A stretch of 64,000 nt of DNA, taken from contig NZ_WFLK01000012.1 of assembly GCF_009208565.1 (NCBI RefSeq), positions 62,001-126,000 of the forward strand, written 5' to 3'. Source of the DNA: Janthinobacterium aquaticum. GTDB taxonomy: Bacteria; Pseudomonadota; Gammaproteobacteria; Burkholderiales; Burkholderiaceae_D. The translations under genes and the position numbers were made by a program. Positions 9,767 through 18,392 of this stretch are shown here, in pieces; the first letter of the stretch is position 1; each line of letters starts with the position of its first letter. The notes beneath the pieces were generated by a model. It was not told where the DNA came from. It did no database searches and worked only from the letters and a program-made list of their open reading frames with translations.

Positions 9767-11479
9767 ATGTCTACTGTTACAACTAACGAATCTACCGGTA
9801 TGGAAAGTTTTGCTGCGCTCTTCGAGGAATCGTTGTCGCGTCAAGATATGCGCTCCGGCGAAGTTATTTCCGCTGAAGTCGTGCGCCTCGACCACAATTT
9901 CGTGATCGTTAACGCCGGCCTCAAATCCGAAGCATTCATCCCTGTCGAAGAATTCAAGAACGACCACGGCGAACTGGAAGTCAAAGTTGGTGACTTCGTT
10001 TCCGTGGCGATCGAATCGCTGGAAAACGGTTTCGGCGATACCATCCTGTCGCGCGATAAAGCCAAGCGTCTGGCTTCGTGGCTGGCTCTGGAAAAAGCGA
10101 TGGAATCGGGCGAAATCGTCGTCGGTACCGTCAATGGTAAAGTCAAAGGCGGTCTGACCGTGCTGACCAACGGCATCCGCGCATTCCTGCCGGGCTCGCT
10201 GGTTGACACCCGTCCTGTCAAAGACACCACCCCATTCGAAGGCAAAACCCTCGAATTCAAAGTTATCAAACTGGACCGCAAGCGTAACAACGTGGTTCTG
10301 TCGCGTCGCGCCGTCATCGAAGCTTCGATGGGCGAAGAGCGTCAGAAACTGATGGAAACGCTGAAAGAAGGCACGGTTGTGACTGGCGTCGTCAAAAATA
10401 TCACCGACTACGGCGCGTTCGTGGATCTGGGCGGTATCGATGGCCTGCTGCACATCACCGACCTGGCATGGCGCCGTGTACGTCACCCGTCGGAAGTTCT
10501 GACGGTTGGCCAGGAAATCACCGCCAAAGTCCTGAAATACGATCAAGAGAAAAACCGTGTTTCGCTGGGTGTGAAACAACTGGGCGACGATCCTTGGACC
10601 GGTCTGTCCCGTCGTTACCCACAAAGCACCCGTCTGTTCGGTAAAGTAACGAACCTGACCGACTACGGCGCGTTCGTTGAAGTGGAACAAGGCATCGAAG
10701 GTCTGGTGCACGTTTCCGAAATGGATTGGACCAACAAAAACGTGGCGCCTAACAAAGTTGTCCAACTGGGCGACGAAGTGGAAGTCATGGTTCTGGAAAT
10801 CGACGAAGAGCGTCGTCGTATTTCGCTGGGCATGAAACAGTGCAAAGCCAACCCATGGGACGACTTCGGCGTAACCCACAAGAAGGGCGATAAAGTCAAA
10901 GGCGCGATCAAATCGATCACCGACTTCGGCGTATTTATCGGCCTGGCTGGCAACATCGACGGCCTGGTGCATCTGTCGGACCTGTCGTGGACCGAAACCG
11001 GCGAAGAAGCCGTACGTCGCTTCAAGAAAGGTGACGAACTGGAAGCCATCGTTCTGGCCATCGACGTTGAGCGCGAGCGCGTTTCCCTGGGCGTCAAGCA
11101 ACTGGAAGGTGACCCATTCAACAACTTCGCAGCCATGAACGACAAAGGCTCGCTGGTAACCGGTACCGTTAAATCGGTTGAGCCTAAAGGCGCCGTGATC
11201 CAACTGTCCGAAGAAGTTGAAGGCTACCTGCGCGCATCGGAAATCTCGCGCGACCGCGTTGAAGATGCTGGCACGCACCTGAAAGTTGGCGACAGCGTTG
11301 AAGCCCTGGTTCTGAACATCGACCGCAAGGCACGTTCGATCCAACTGTCGATCAAAGCAAAAGACAGCGCTGAAACCCAGGAAGCAATGCAGAAAATGGC
11401 AGCTACCGACAACAACGCAGCTTCGGGCACCACCAGCCTGGGCGCCTTGTTGAAAGCTAAGTTCGATAACAAGAACTAA
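9767..11479 (+). CDS. rpsA: 30S ribosomal protein S1
   Basis: S1 binds mRNA and helps the 30S subunit start translation. The 570-residue product shows six S1 (OB-fold) repeats, recognisable by recurring [23 protein letters not shown]-type segments, for example near 10381, 10636, 10894 and 11155. The first two repeats are divergent, as in other S1 proteins. The chosen ATG (MSTVTTNES) gives the usual short N terminus before [12 protein letters not shown]; a GTG nine bases upstream is the alternative, and neither has a strong ribosome site, which is common for rpsA. Codon use differs clearly from neighbouring genes: CGT for Arg, GTT and AAA are frequent, as expected for a very highly expressed gene. 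Confidence 0.98.
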   Translation: MSTVTTNESTGMESFAALFEESLSRQDMRSGEVISAEVVRLDHNFVIVNAGLKSEAFIPVEEFKNDHGELEVKVGDFVSVAIESLENGFGDTILSRDKAKRLASWLALEKAMESGEIVVGTVNGKVKGGLTVLTNGIRAFLPGSLVDTRPVKDTTPFEGKTLEFKVIKLDRKRNNVVLSRRAVIEASMGEERQKLMETLKEGTVVTGVVKNITDYGAFVDLGGIDGLLHITDLAWRRVRHPSEVLTVGQEITAKVLKYDQEKNRVSLGVKQLGDDPWTGLSRRYPQSTRLFGKVTNLTDYGAFVEVEQGIEGLVHVSEMDWTNKNVAPNKVVQLGDEVEVMVLEIDEERRRISLGMKQCKANPWDDFGVTHKKGDKVKGAIKSITDFGVFIGLAGNIDGLVHLSDLSWTETGEEAVRRFKKGDELEAIVLAIDVERERVSLGVKQLEGDPFNNFAAMNDKGSLVTGTVKSVEPKGAVIQLSEEVEGYLRASEISRDRVEDAGTHLKVGDSVEALVLNIDRKARSIQLSIKAKDSAETQEAMQKMAATDNNAASGTTSLGALLKAKFDNKN

Positions 11480-11499
11480 GACTTTTCGGAACCTGGCAG

Positions 11500-11805
11500 A
11501 TGACAAAGTCCGAGCTGATCAACCGCCTTGCTGAGCGTTATTCTCAGCTGGTGGCGAAAGATGCGGAGTATGCCGTCAAGACCATTCTCGATGCGATGAC
11601 CAACGCCCTGGCGACCGGTCAACGCATCGAGATCCGCGGTTTTGGCAGTTTTTCGCTGAACAGCCGTCCGCCACGCATCGGTCGCAACCCGAAATCGGGC
11701 GACAAGGTGATGGTGCCTGAAAAACGGGTGCCGCACTTCAAGCCTGGCAAACAGTTGCGCGAGCGGGTGGACGCGATGGTGGGGCAACCTATCATCGAGG
11801 ATTAA
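11500..11805 (+). CDS. ihfB: Integration host factor subunit beta
   Basis: IHF is a DNA-bending heterodimer with roles in transcription and recombination. The 101-residue product has the HU/IHF fold: [22 protein letters not shown]-type helix region, then [28 protein letters not shown], which includes the beta arm with the intercalating proline in RIGRNPKSG. The C terminus is [15 protein letters not shown]. It lies 20 bases after rpsA, the usual order, and is followed by a good terminator. Confidence 0.97.
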   Translation: MTKSELINRLAERYSQLVAKDAEYAVKTILDAMTNALATGQRIEIRGFGSFSLNSRPPRIGRNPKSGDKVMVPEKRVPHFKPGKQLRERVDAMVGQPIIED

Positions 11806-11831
11806 TCATCTGCTGGAAGGCGGAAACAAAG

Positions 11832-11860
11832 AGCGGCGTCCTTGGATGCCGCTTTTTTTT
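11832..11860 (+). terminator. Rho-independent terminator after ihfB
   Basis: A 9-bp stem with one G-T pair (AGCGGCGTC / GATGCCGCT), a 4-base loop (CTTG) and eight T residues make a classical terminator 26 bases behind the ihfB stop. It closes the cmk-rpsA-ihfB transcript. Confidence 0.9.
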
Positions 11861-11926
11861 GTTACTATTACGTTAGTTTGTGCCATACGGGCACCAACAC
11901 TTGTACCGTTATCTCTGGACGTATCG

Positions 11927-12229
11927 ATGAAAATCATTTCCACCATTGTTGGCATTGTACTTTTCGTCCTGTTCTTCAACTTTGCCTTGAAGAATGCGCA
12001 GGTGGTCGACCTGCATGTTTTCCTCAATTATGAAATTCGCGGCCCCCTGGTACTGATGTTGCTCGGCTTTTTTGTAGCCGGCGCCAGCCTGGGCGTGCTG
12101 GCCCTGACGCCGACCGTGTTTCGTCACCGGCGTGAAGCGAGCAAGCAGAAAACCACGATCGCGGCATTGCAAACGGTCGGCAGCAGCGTCAATGTGGCGC
12201 CTCAACCGGACGGCGTGAACGCGCAGTAA
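11927..12229 (+). CDS. lapA: LapA-type inner membrane protein (DUF1049)
   Basis: The 100-residue product has two membrane segments (about 4-22 and 42-63) separated by a short loop with the conserved NAQVVDLHVFLNYEIRGPLVLMLLGFFVAGASLGVL, the LapA/YciS pattern. The cytoplasmic tail is charged. In E. coli LapA is encoded with LapB, which controls LPS synthesis through LpxC proteolysis; here lapB also follows directly. The ATG at 11927 (MKIISTIVG) places the first membrane helix at the N terminus. Earlier in-frame starts fall in or near the ihfB terminator and are unlikely. Confidence 0.9.
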   Translation: MKIISTIVGIVLFVLFFNFALKNAQVVDLHVFLNYEIRGPLVLMLLGFFVAGASLGVLALTPTVFRHRREASKQKTTIAALQTVGSSVNVAPQPDGVNAQ

Positions 12230-12276
12230 GCGCGACCGTCCTGTCATTTCTCTCTTACACGAATAAAAACAATCGC

Positions 12277-13452
12277 ATGGAATATGAATTCTGGTGGCTC
12301 CTGGGTATCCCCGTGTTTTTTGCGCTGGGCTGGCTTGCCGCACGCGTCGACATCAATCAACTGGTGTCGGAATCGCGCAGCCTGCCGCGCAATTACTTCA
12401 AGGGCCTCAATTTCCTGCTGACCGAGCAGCACGACAAGGCCATCGACTCCTTTATCGAGATCGTCAAGCTCGATCCCGAGTCGGCCGACATGCACTTTGC
12501 ACTGGGCAGCCTGTTTCGCCGCCGTGGCGAGACCGAGCGCGCCATCCGCGTGCACCAGAACCTGCTGGCGCGTCCCGACCTGCCGCAGGAGCAGCAATCG
12601 CATGCCGCCTATGAGCTGGGCATGGATTACCTGAAGGCCGGCCTGCTCGACCGCGCCGAAGAAACCTTCAACGGCCTGCTCGATACGCAATACGGCGTGC
12701 AGGCGCGTCGCGCGCTGCTGGAAATCTTCCAGCGTGAAAAGGAGTGGCCGCGCGCCATCGAAGCGGCGCTGGGTCTGCAGGAGTCTGGCGCCGGTGCGCG
12801 CCAGAAGGAGATCGCGCAGTTCTATTGCGAACTGGCGCACGATGCGCTGGTGCACATGAAGCCTGACGAGGCCATGCCCCTGCTGGAAAAAGCGCTGCAG
12901 ACCGACCGCAAGAGCGTGCGCGCCACTATCCTGACGGGCGACGTGCTGCTGGCGCGCGGCGACGTTGAAGGCGCACTGCTGACATGGCGCCGCGTCGAAC
13001 AGCAAAGCGTGCCGCACGTGGCGCTGGTGGCGCAGCGGCTGATGGACGGCTACACCAAGGTCGGCCGCCCGCAGGAAGGCGTCAACCTGCTCAAGTCCTA
13101 CCTCGAAGACGCATCGTCGATCGACCTGATCGAGGTGGTGTTCAAGGCCGTGATCGAACTCGATGGCGTCGACGCGGCCAAGCAGCTGGTGAGCGCCGAA
13201 CTGCGCCGTACGCCAACCTTGCTGGGCCTGGACAAACTGCTCGAAGCGCGCATGATGGACGCGCCAGCCGCCATCTGGTCCGAGCTGTCGATGGTCAAGA
13301 ACCTGGTGCACGGCTATACGCAGAAGCTGGCGCGCTACCAGTGCAGCCACTGCGGCTTCAAGGCGCGCCAGTTCTACTGGCACTGCCCCGGCTGCAACAA
13401 GTGGGAAACCTACCCACCACGTCGCACAGAAGAATTGAATGTCATGAATTAA
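12277..13452 (+). CDS. lapB: LPS assembly protein LapB (TPR plus rubredoxin-like metal site)
   Basis: LapB is a membrane-anchored scaffold that guides FtsH to LpxC and so limits LPS synthesis. The N terminus is one membrane helix (MEYEFWWLLGIPVFFALGWLA), followed by DINQLVSESRSLPRNYFKGLNFLLTEQHDKAIDSFIEI, the start of a run of TPR repeats to about residue 340. The C terminus carries a rubredoxin-type zinc or iron knuckle with CSHC (Cys356, Cys359) and CPGC (Cys370, Cys373). All four cysteines are present. Length 391 residues matches the family. It is 47 bases behind lapA. Confidence 0.96.
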   Translation: MEYEFWWLLGIPVFFALGWLAARVDINQLVSESRSLPRNYFKGLNFLLTEQHDKAIDSFIEIVKLDPESADMHFALGSLFRRRGETERAIRVHQNLLARPDLPQEQQSHAAYELGMDYLKAGLLDRAEETFNGLLDTQYGVQARRALLEIFQREKEWPRAIEAALGLQESGAGARQKEIAQFYCELAHDALVHMKPDEAMPLLEKALQTDRKSVRATILTGDVLLARGDVEGALLTWRRVEQQSVPHVALVAQRLMDGYTKVGRPQEGVNLLKSYLEDASSIDLIEVVFKAVIELDGVDAAKQLVSAELRRTPTLLGLDKLLEARMMDAPAAIWSELSMVKNLVHGYTQKLARYQCSHCGFKARQFYWHCPGCNKWETYPPRRTEELNVMN

Positions 13453-13454
13453 CC

Positions 13455-13491
13455 GTACACGCCACCTTGTCCTGAGCAATGTGGCGTGTAC
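13455..13491 (+). terminator. Hairpin after lapB
   Basis: Perfect 11-base arms (GTACACGCCAC / GTGGCGTGTAC) enclose a 15-base loop and are followed by TTTATCT. It starts three bases after the lapB stop. The T run is short, but the stem is strong. An alternative upstream start of ugd would lie inside this hairpin and was therefore not used. Confidence 0.75.
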
Positions 13492-13530
13492 TTTATCTGT
13501 AGCACCTGCTTATATCCATACGGTACAACC

Positions 13531-14898
13531 ATGAAAATCACCATTATCGGCACAGGCTATGTGGGCCTCGTGACGGGCGCCTGTCTTGCCGAACTGGGCA
13601 ATGATGTCTTTTGCCTCGATCTCGACGAGAAAAAAGTCGCGCTGCTCAATGCCGGCGGCATTCCCATCCATGAACCCGGTCTCGAAGAGGTCGTGGCGCG
13701 CAACCGCGAAGCGGGCCGCCTGACCTTTTCCACCGATGTCGAAGCGGCCGCCCACCATGGCGTGCTGCAGTTTATCGCCGTTGGCACGCCGCCCGACGAA
13801 GACGGTTCGGCCGACCTGCAATATGTGCTGGCGGCCGCGCGCGGTATCGGCAAGCACATGAACGAATTCAAGGTCATCGTCGACAAGTCGACGGTGCCGG
13901 TCGGCACGGCTGAAAAAGTGCGCGCCGCCATCCAGGCCGAGCTGGACCTGCGCTCGACCTATGCCACCTTTGCCGTGGCGTCGAACCCCGAGTTCCTGAA
14001 AGAAGGTGCGGCGGTGGAAGACTTCATGCGCCCGGACCGCATCGTGATCGGCGTCGATAGCACGCCTGAAGGCGAGCGCGCGCGCGATCTGCTGCGCAGC
14101 CTGTACGCGCCATTCAACCGCAACCGCGAACGCACCTACTGGATGGATGTGCGCTCGGCCGAGTTCACCAAATATGCGGCCAACGCCATGCTGGCCACCC
14201 GCATCTCGTTCATGAACGAGCTGGCCAACCTGGCCGACAAGGTCGGTGTCGATATCGAGGCAGTGCGCCGCGGCGTCGGCTCCGATCCGCGCATCGGCTA
14301 CAGCTTCCTGTATGCGGGCTGCGGCTATGGCGGTTCGTGCTTCCCGAAAGACGTGCAGGCGCTCGAGCGCACCGCGCGCGGCTACGGCCAGGAACTGCTG
14401 ATCCTGCGCGCCGTCGAAGCGGTCAATGACCGCCAGAAATCGGTGCTGGGCAACAAGGTCGCCCAGCGTTTCGGCGCCGACCTGGCGGGCCGCCATTTTG
14501 CCGTCTGGGGCCTGGCCTTCAAACCCAATACCGACGATATGCGCGAAGCGTCGGCGCGCGTGCTGCTGCGCGACCTGCTCGAGCGCGGCGCCACCGTGGC
14601 GGTCTATGATCCGGTCGCCATGACCGAAGCCGAGCGTGTGCTGCAGCTCGATCTGACGGCCGAACAGCTGGCGCGCGTGCGCTTTGCCACCAGCCCGCAC
14701 GATGCCTTGAGCGAGGCCGATGCGCTGGTGATCGTGACCGAGTGGAAAGCTTTCCGCAGCCCGAACTTCGAACGCATCAAGGCGCAGCTCAAGCAACCGG
14801 TGATCTTTGACGGGCGCAATCTGTTCGAGCCATCGACGATGGCCGAACTCGGTGTTGAATACCACGGGATCGGTCGCTCGGTCCTGACGCACGCATGA
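13531..14898 (+). CDS. ugd: UDP-glucose 6-dehydrogenase
   Basis: Ugd oxidises UDP-glucose twice with NAD+ to UDP-glucuronate, a precursor for exopolysaccharide and lipid A modification. The NAD loop is [17 protein letters not shown] at residues 6-22, and [13 protein letters not shown] follows. The catalytic cysteine is in [13 protein letters not shown] (Cys270). The C-terminal UDP-binding domain contains [19 protein letters not shown] and FDGRNLFEP. Length 455 residues. The start at 13531 puts the Rossmann fold directly at the N terminus. Its stop overlaps the start of the heptose kinase gene (ATGA), so the two are translationally coupled. Confidence 0.96.
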   Translation: MKITIIGTGYVGLVTGACLAELGNDVFCLDLDEKKVALLNAGGIPIHEPGLEEVVARNREAGRLTFSTDVEAAAHHGVLQFIAVGTPPDEDGSADLQYVLAAARGIGKHMNEFKVIVDKSTVPVGTAEKVRAAIQAELDLRSTYATFAVASNPEFLKEGAAVEDFMRPDRIVIGVDSTPEGERARDLLRSLYAPFNRNRERTYWMDVRSAEFTKYAANAMLATRISFMNELANLADKVGVDIEAVRRGVGSDPRIGYSFLYAGCGYGGSCFPKDVQALERTARGYGQELLILRAVEAVNDRQKSVLGNKVAQRFGADLAGRHFAVWGLAFKPNTDDMREASARVLLRDLLERGATVAVYDPVAMTEAERVLQLDLTAEQLARVRFATSPHDALSEADALVIVTEWKAFRSPNFERIKAQLKQPVIFDGRNLFEPSTMAELGVEYHGIGRSVLTHA

Positions 14899-15845
14899 GC
14901 GCCGTCGAGGTGATCCCGGCAGCGCCAGCCGGCTTGAACGCAGTGCGCCTGCTGGTGGTGGGCGATGTGATGCTGGATCGCTACTGGTTTGGCGACGTCA
15001 GCCGCATTTCGCCGGAAGCGCCGGTGCCGATCGTGCGCATTGAAAAGCGCGAAGAGCGCCTGGGCGGCGCCGCTAACGTGGCGCGCAATGCCGCCGCGCT
15101 CGGTGCGCGCACCAGCCTCTTGGGCGTAGTGGGCGACGACGAGGCCGGCAGCCAGGTCGAGCGCCTGCTGACGGACGACGGCATCCACAGCTATCTGCAG
15201 CGCGATGCCGCCATTTCCACCATTATCAAGCTGCGCGTGATCGGCCGCCAGCAGCAGATGTTGCGCATTGACTTCGAGGAAGCGCCCAGCGACACCGTGC
15301 TGCGCGACAAGCTCAAGCAGTTCAACGCGCTGCTGCCAGACTACGATGTGGTGATCCTGTCGGACTACGCCAAGGGCAGCCTGGTCAACGTGGCCGAGAT
15401 GGTGAAAGTGGCGCGCGCAGCGGGCAAGATCGTGATGGTCGACCCGAAAGGCGACGATTTTTCACGTTATGCCGGCGCCTCGGTATTGACGCCCAACAAG
15501 TCCGAGCTGCGCCGCATTATCGGCAACTGGAGCAGCGAAGAGCAGCTGACCGAGCGCGCCCAGCAGGTGCGCGCCGATCTTGGCCTGGATGCCTTGCTGC
15601 TGACGCGTTCGGAAGAAGGCATGAGCTTGTACACCGCCGCTGAAGTAGTGCATATGCCCACCGATGCGCGCGAAGTGTTTGACGTCTCCGGCGCCGGCGA
15701 CACCGTGATTGCCACCATGGCCGCCATGCTGGGCGCCGGCATGAGCCTGGGTGACGCCGTGCGCACGGCCAACCGCGCCGGCGGCATCGTGGTCGGCAAG
15801 CTCGGTACGGCCACTGTCACGCGCGACGAGTTGTTCCCGCAGTAA
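14895..15845 (+). CDS. rfaE1: D-glycero-beta-D-manno-heptose-7-phosphate kinase
   Basis: This kinase adds phosphate to C1 of heptose-7-phosphate in ADP-heptose synthesis for the LPS inner core. It belongs to the PfkB/ribokinase fold. Visible parts are [26 protein letters not shown], the substrate site [41 protein letters not shown] and the catalytic DVSGAGDT motif (Asp269). At 316 residues it has only the kinase half; the adenylyltransferase domain of HldE is absent, so a separate rfaE2 is expected elsewhere. Translation is coupled to ugd by a 4-base overlap. Confidence 0.94.
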   Translation: MSAVEVIPAAPAGLNAVRLLVVGDVMLDRYWFGDVSRISPEAPVPIVRIEKREERLGGAANVARNAAALGARTSLLGVVGDDEAGSQVERLLTDDGIHSYLQRDAAISTIIKLRVIGRQQQMLRIDFEEAPSDTVLRDKLKQFNALLPDYDVVILSDYAKGSLVNVAEMVKVARAAGKIVMVDPKGDDFSRYAGASVLTPNKSELRRIIGNWSSEEQLTERAQQVRADLGLDALLLTRSEEGMSLYTAAEVVHMPTDAREVFDVSGAGDTVIATMAAMLGAGMSLGDAVRTANRAGGIVVGKLGTATVTRDELFPQ

Positions 15846-16013
15846 AATCTTCTGTTCCCGCCTGCGCCGCGTTTGATCTGGCGCAGGCTTTCCCTTTCGT
15901 TGCTCCCTGATTGCGTCAACCGCAGCCGGTGCCGGCCGTTATGGCGGGAAGGCGCAGTCATGCCGCGTCCGAGTTGCCGTTTCCCCGCTGTTAAACGAAA
16001 TCAGGAGACTTCC

Positions 16014-16334
16014 ATGTTGAAGAAACTGTTGCTGGCCGTTGCCACCATGATGGCGACGATGAGCTTTGCCTTTGCGCAAGTCGACGTCAACAAGGCCGAC
16101 CAGGCTGCGCTGGACGGCGTCAAGGGCATCGGCCCCGCCACCTCCAAGGCCATTCTCGACGAGCGTACCAAGGGCGGGCCGTTCAAGGACTGGGCCGACT
16201 TTGAAAGCCGCGTGAAGGGCATCGGCGCCAAGAGCGCCGTGAAGCTGTCCGAAGCCGGCTTGCAGGTCAATGGGCAGGGCAAGGCAGGGGCCGGAGCCAG
16301 TGCCGCTGCCAAGCCGGCAGCGGTCAAGAAATAG
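16014..16334 (+). CDS. Secreted helix-hairpin-helix (ComEA-like) protein
   Basis: This is a 106-residue protein with a signal peptide (MLKKLLLAVATMMATMSFAFA, cleavage before QVDVN). The mature part is the ComEA helix-hairpin-helix pair: VDVNKADQAALDGVKGIGPATSKAILDERTKGGPFKDWADFESRVKGIGAKSAVKL, with two GIG hairpins that bind DNA backbone. The C terminus is Ala/Lys-rich. ComEA proteins bind incoming DNA in the periplasm during natural transformation; short versions like this one are common in Burkholderiales and not all are proven competence factors. The ribosome site CAGGAGA stands eight bases before the ATG. Confidence 0.88.
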   Translation: MLKKLLLAVATMMATMSFAFAQVDVNKADQAALDGVKGIGPATSKAILDERTKGGPFKDWADFESRVKGIGAKSAVKLSEAGLQVNGQGKAGAGASAAAKPAAVKK

Positions 16335-16374
16335 CGCGCTTGCGCCGCAAGAGCAGAAAAACCAGGGTTATAAG

Positions 16375-17247
16375 TTAGTCAGCGCTCTGGCCGGCTCGAT
16401 CCGGCAGCTTCTGCGCTGCCGGCGTCCCCGCCGATGCCTGCCGCAGCGGCGCCATCAGTTGACCAGCCAGGCTGACCGGCATCGGCGTATCGATGCCGCA
16501 GGCTGCCGGCCAGTGGGACGGCAGGTAGTGGGTGCCGAACAGGCGATCCAGCAGCGGCAGGGTGGACGCGTAGTTGCGGTTAATCGGCTGGAACTTGCTG
16601 TGATGCCAGTGATGGAAGGCCGGCGTGGCCACCAGCCATTCCAGCGGGCCGAAGCGCCAGCGCAGGTTGGCGTGGATAAAGAAGCCCCAGATGGTGCCGA
16701 CCAGCAGCAGCAACACGGGCGCCGCGCTGCCGGCCGCGCCCGGTCCGGCCAGGCCCAGCAGGTACAAGGGCGTCAGGCCGAACAGGCGCGTGACCACCAT
16801 GTCGACCGGATGACTGCGCGTATTGGCCAGGAAATACATGTGTTCGGTGCCGTGGTGCACGGCGTGAAAGCGCCACAGCCAAGGCAGTTCATGGCTGAGC
16901 CGGTGGCCCCAGTAAGTGCCAACTTCGCCAATCACCAAGCCCAGCAGGAGCTTTGCCCACAACGGCAGCGCCGCCAGTGTGGCGGGGACGGCATCGGGCA
17001 GCAGGCGCTGCCCCAGTACGGCCAGCAGCGCCAGCGGTGCGGCAAGGATGATGGTGGGCAGTAGGCTGCTGAGAAAGTAAAAGCCCAGGTCGCTGCCCAG
17101 CTCACTCCAGGAGCGGCGCGTCCGGCGCTCGCCAAAAAAACGTTCGAGCGGCAGAAACAGCATGGTCAGCGCCACCAGCCATAACGACAGGCGCAGCACA
17201 TCGACCACGATTGCGGGCAGGGTCTGCAGGGTTTGAAGCACGCTCAT
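16375..17247 (-). CDS. Sterol desaturase / fatty acid hydroxylase family membrane protein
   Basis: This is a 290-residue membrane enzyme with about four to five hydrophobic helices. The histidine clusters of the non-haem di-iron hydroxylase superfamily are present: WGHRLSHELPWLWRFHAVHHGTEH and the C-terminal FHHWHHSKFQPINRNYAS. Such enzymes hydroxylate or desaturate lipids; the exact substrate cannot be read from the sequence. The ATG at 17247 follows GGAAT at good spacing; a TTG two codons upstream is possible. The tail after residue 255 is rich in Ala, Pro and Gln and unlike the core. Its gene lies downstream of the PEP-CTERM gene on the same strand, separated by a terminator. Confidence 0.88.
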   Translation of the reverse strand: MSVLQTLQTLPAIVVDVLRLSLWLVALTMLFLPLERFFGERRTRRSWSELGSDLGFYFLSSLLPTIILAAPLALLAVLGQRLLPDAVPATLAALPLWAKLLLGLVIGEVGTYWGHRLSHELPWLWRFHAVHHGTEHMYFLANTRSHPVDMVVTRLFGLTPLYLLGLAGPGAAGSAAPVLLLLVGTIWGFFIHANLRWRFGPLEWLVATPAFHHWHHSKFQPINRNYASTLPLLDRLFGTHYLPSHWPAACGIDTPMPVSLAGQLMAPLRQASAGTPAAQKLPDRAGQSAD

Positions 17248-17265
17248 GATCAATGATTCCGCGAT

Positions 17266-17302
17266 AAAAAAATCCGGACGGGCACTGGCGCGCCGGTCCG
17301 GA
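17266..17302 (-). terminator. Rho-independent terminator after the PEP-CTERM gene
   Basis: Read on the minus strand, a 7-bp stem (TCCGGAC / GTCCGGA) is followed by seven T residues. It lies between the PEP-CTERM gene (ends 17325) and the hydroxylase gene (starts 17247), so the two are likely separate transcripts. Confidence 0.85.
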
Positions 17303-17324
17303 GATTGTCAGGCTTGCCAGTCGA

Positions 17325-18086
17325 TCAGACGGCGCCGGCCTTGCGGCGGCGCGCCAGGAACGCCAGAATGCCCAGGCCGCCCAGCAGCATGCCCCAGGTC
17401 GATGGCTCCGGCACGGCCGATACCAGCGATACGCCGTCGAGCAGCATGAATGGCGGCGCGCCGCTTGGGCCGCCCTTGGCCATAAACGACAGCAATTCGT
17501 TGCTGCTGGTGGCGGTAAAGGTCATGCTCGTTTGCTGCCAGCCGGTAAAGCCCTGGCTGACATTGGCCAGCGAGGCGGTCTGCTGCTTGTCGCCGCCCAG
17601 CGAGACTTCCCAGTAATTGATCGGGTTATCGCCACGGAAACCGACTTGCTGCGCGGCGCCATAGGAAAAGCTCAGGGTGTAGGCTTCACCGACCACCAGG
17701 CCGCTGATCTGTTGCGAGACCGGGCCGGCAAAGTAATCCCAGTCGGCTGCCAGCACATTGCCGCCGGTCGGGCTGACGCCCAGGCCGTTTTTCGGACCAT
17801 TGCCGCTATACGAATTGGGGCCCCACAGCGCCAGCGCGATGCTGGAGTCACCGGTTTTGTCGATCGTGTTGCCGTTCAGGACAAAGTTATAGCCCTTGCT
17901 GGTCCAGTCGGTCAGATAGGTACGGTCTGGGCGGGCGGTAGTGCCTTCGTTGAGCTGTTTCGAGGTGCCATTGCTGGTCAGCTCGAAGTCGCCATTCTTG
18001 ACCAGGTTGGTGGAGGCAGCCTGGGCGGCCGTGGTGGTGATCAAGGTGGCGGCGGCCAGCGTCAGCATTGCAGTCAGGTTGCGCAT
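17325..18086 (-). CDS. PEP-CTERM sorting domain protein
   Basis: This 253-residue exported protein has a signal peptide (MRNLTAMLTLAAATLITTTAAQA) and a C-terminal PEP-CTERM signal: VPEPSTWGMLLGGLGILAFLARRRK, that is a PEP motif, a hydrophobic helix and an Arg-rich end. The body (NLVKNGDFELTSNG, then beta-rich sequence with NYWEVSLGGDKQQTASL) looks like a carbohydrate-binding jelly-roll of the DUF642 or CBM type; this is inference. PEP-CTERM proteins are cut by exosortase (XrtA) and are linked to exopolysaccharide and biofilm. No exosortase gene is in this window. The start at 18086 has GGAG eight bases upstream. Confidence 0.9.
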   Translation of the reverse strand: MRNLTAMLTLAAATLITTTAAQAASTNLVKNGDFELTSNGTSKQLNEGTTARPDRTYLTDWTSKGYNFVLNGNTIDKTGDSSIALALWGPNSYSGNGPKNGLGVSPTGGNVLAADWDYFAGPVSQQISGLVVGEAYTLSFSYGAAQQVGFRGDNPINYWEVSLGGDKQQTASLANVSQGFTGWQQTSMTFTATSSNELLSFMAKGGPSGAPPFMLLDGVSLVSAVPEPSTWGMLLGGLGILAFLARRRKAGAV

Positions 18087-18392
18087 AAAAGCTCCAGAGT
18101 GGACAGGTGGATAACAAACTGTCGGCAAGCTTTTTGGCCAACGGTGGCATCGCGGAACGGTTTCGGCAATGCAGAAAATACTATTGGAGACAATAATCAT
18201 GTCCCGGTGAAACTCAGTAAAAAGAATTATATCAGCGTTTGTGACTTATGCTCGTGCAATGTCTCGAAAACAACAAAAATTCTTAAATTGCAATTTCGTC
18301 GCGCGACAGGCAGCAGCATATTATTACGCGGGCATCTCGTAAACAATGCGAGAATATTGGCCAGCTTATCACCATAACGAGACAAGGAAACC
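18087..18392. promoter_or_regulatory. Divergent intergenic region
   Basis: These 306 bases separate the PEP-CTERM gene (minus) from the aminopeptidase gene (plus) and are visibly richer in A and T than their flanks. A TATAAT lies on the minus strand at 18226-18231 but without a convincing -35. CAAGGAAACC directly before 18393 is the ribosome site of the aminopeptidase. I see no coding frame with support. Confidence 0.5.

Noticed and set aside
8897-11506. Open frame of about 870 codons on the minus strand opposite cmk and rpsA
   Set aside because: It is antisense to rpsA and cmk, has no recognisable domain, and is explained by the regular codon use of rpsA.
13510-14892. Open frame of 460 codons opposite ugd
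   Set aside because: Composition (His/Arg/Gln-rich, no domain) is typical of an antisense shadow of a GC-rich gene.
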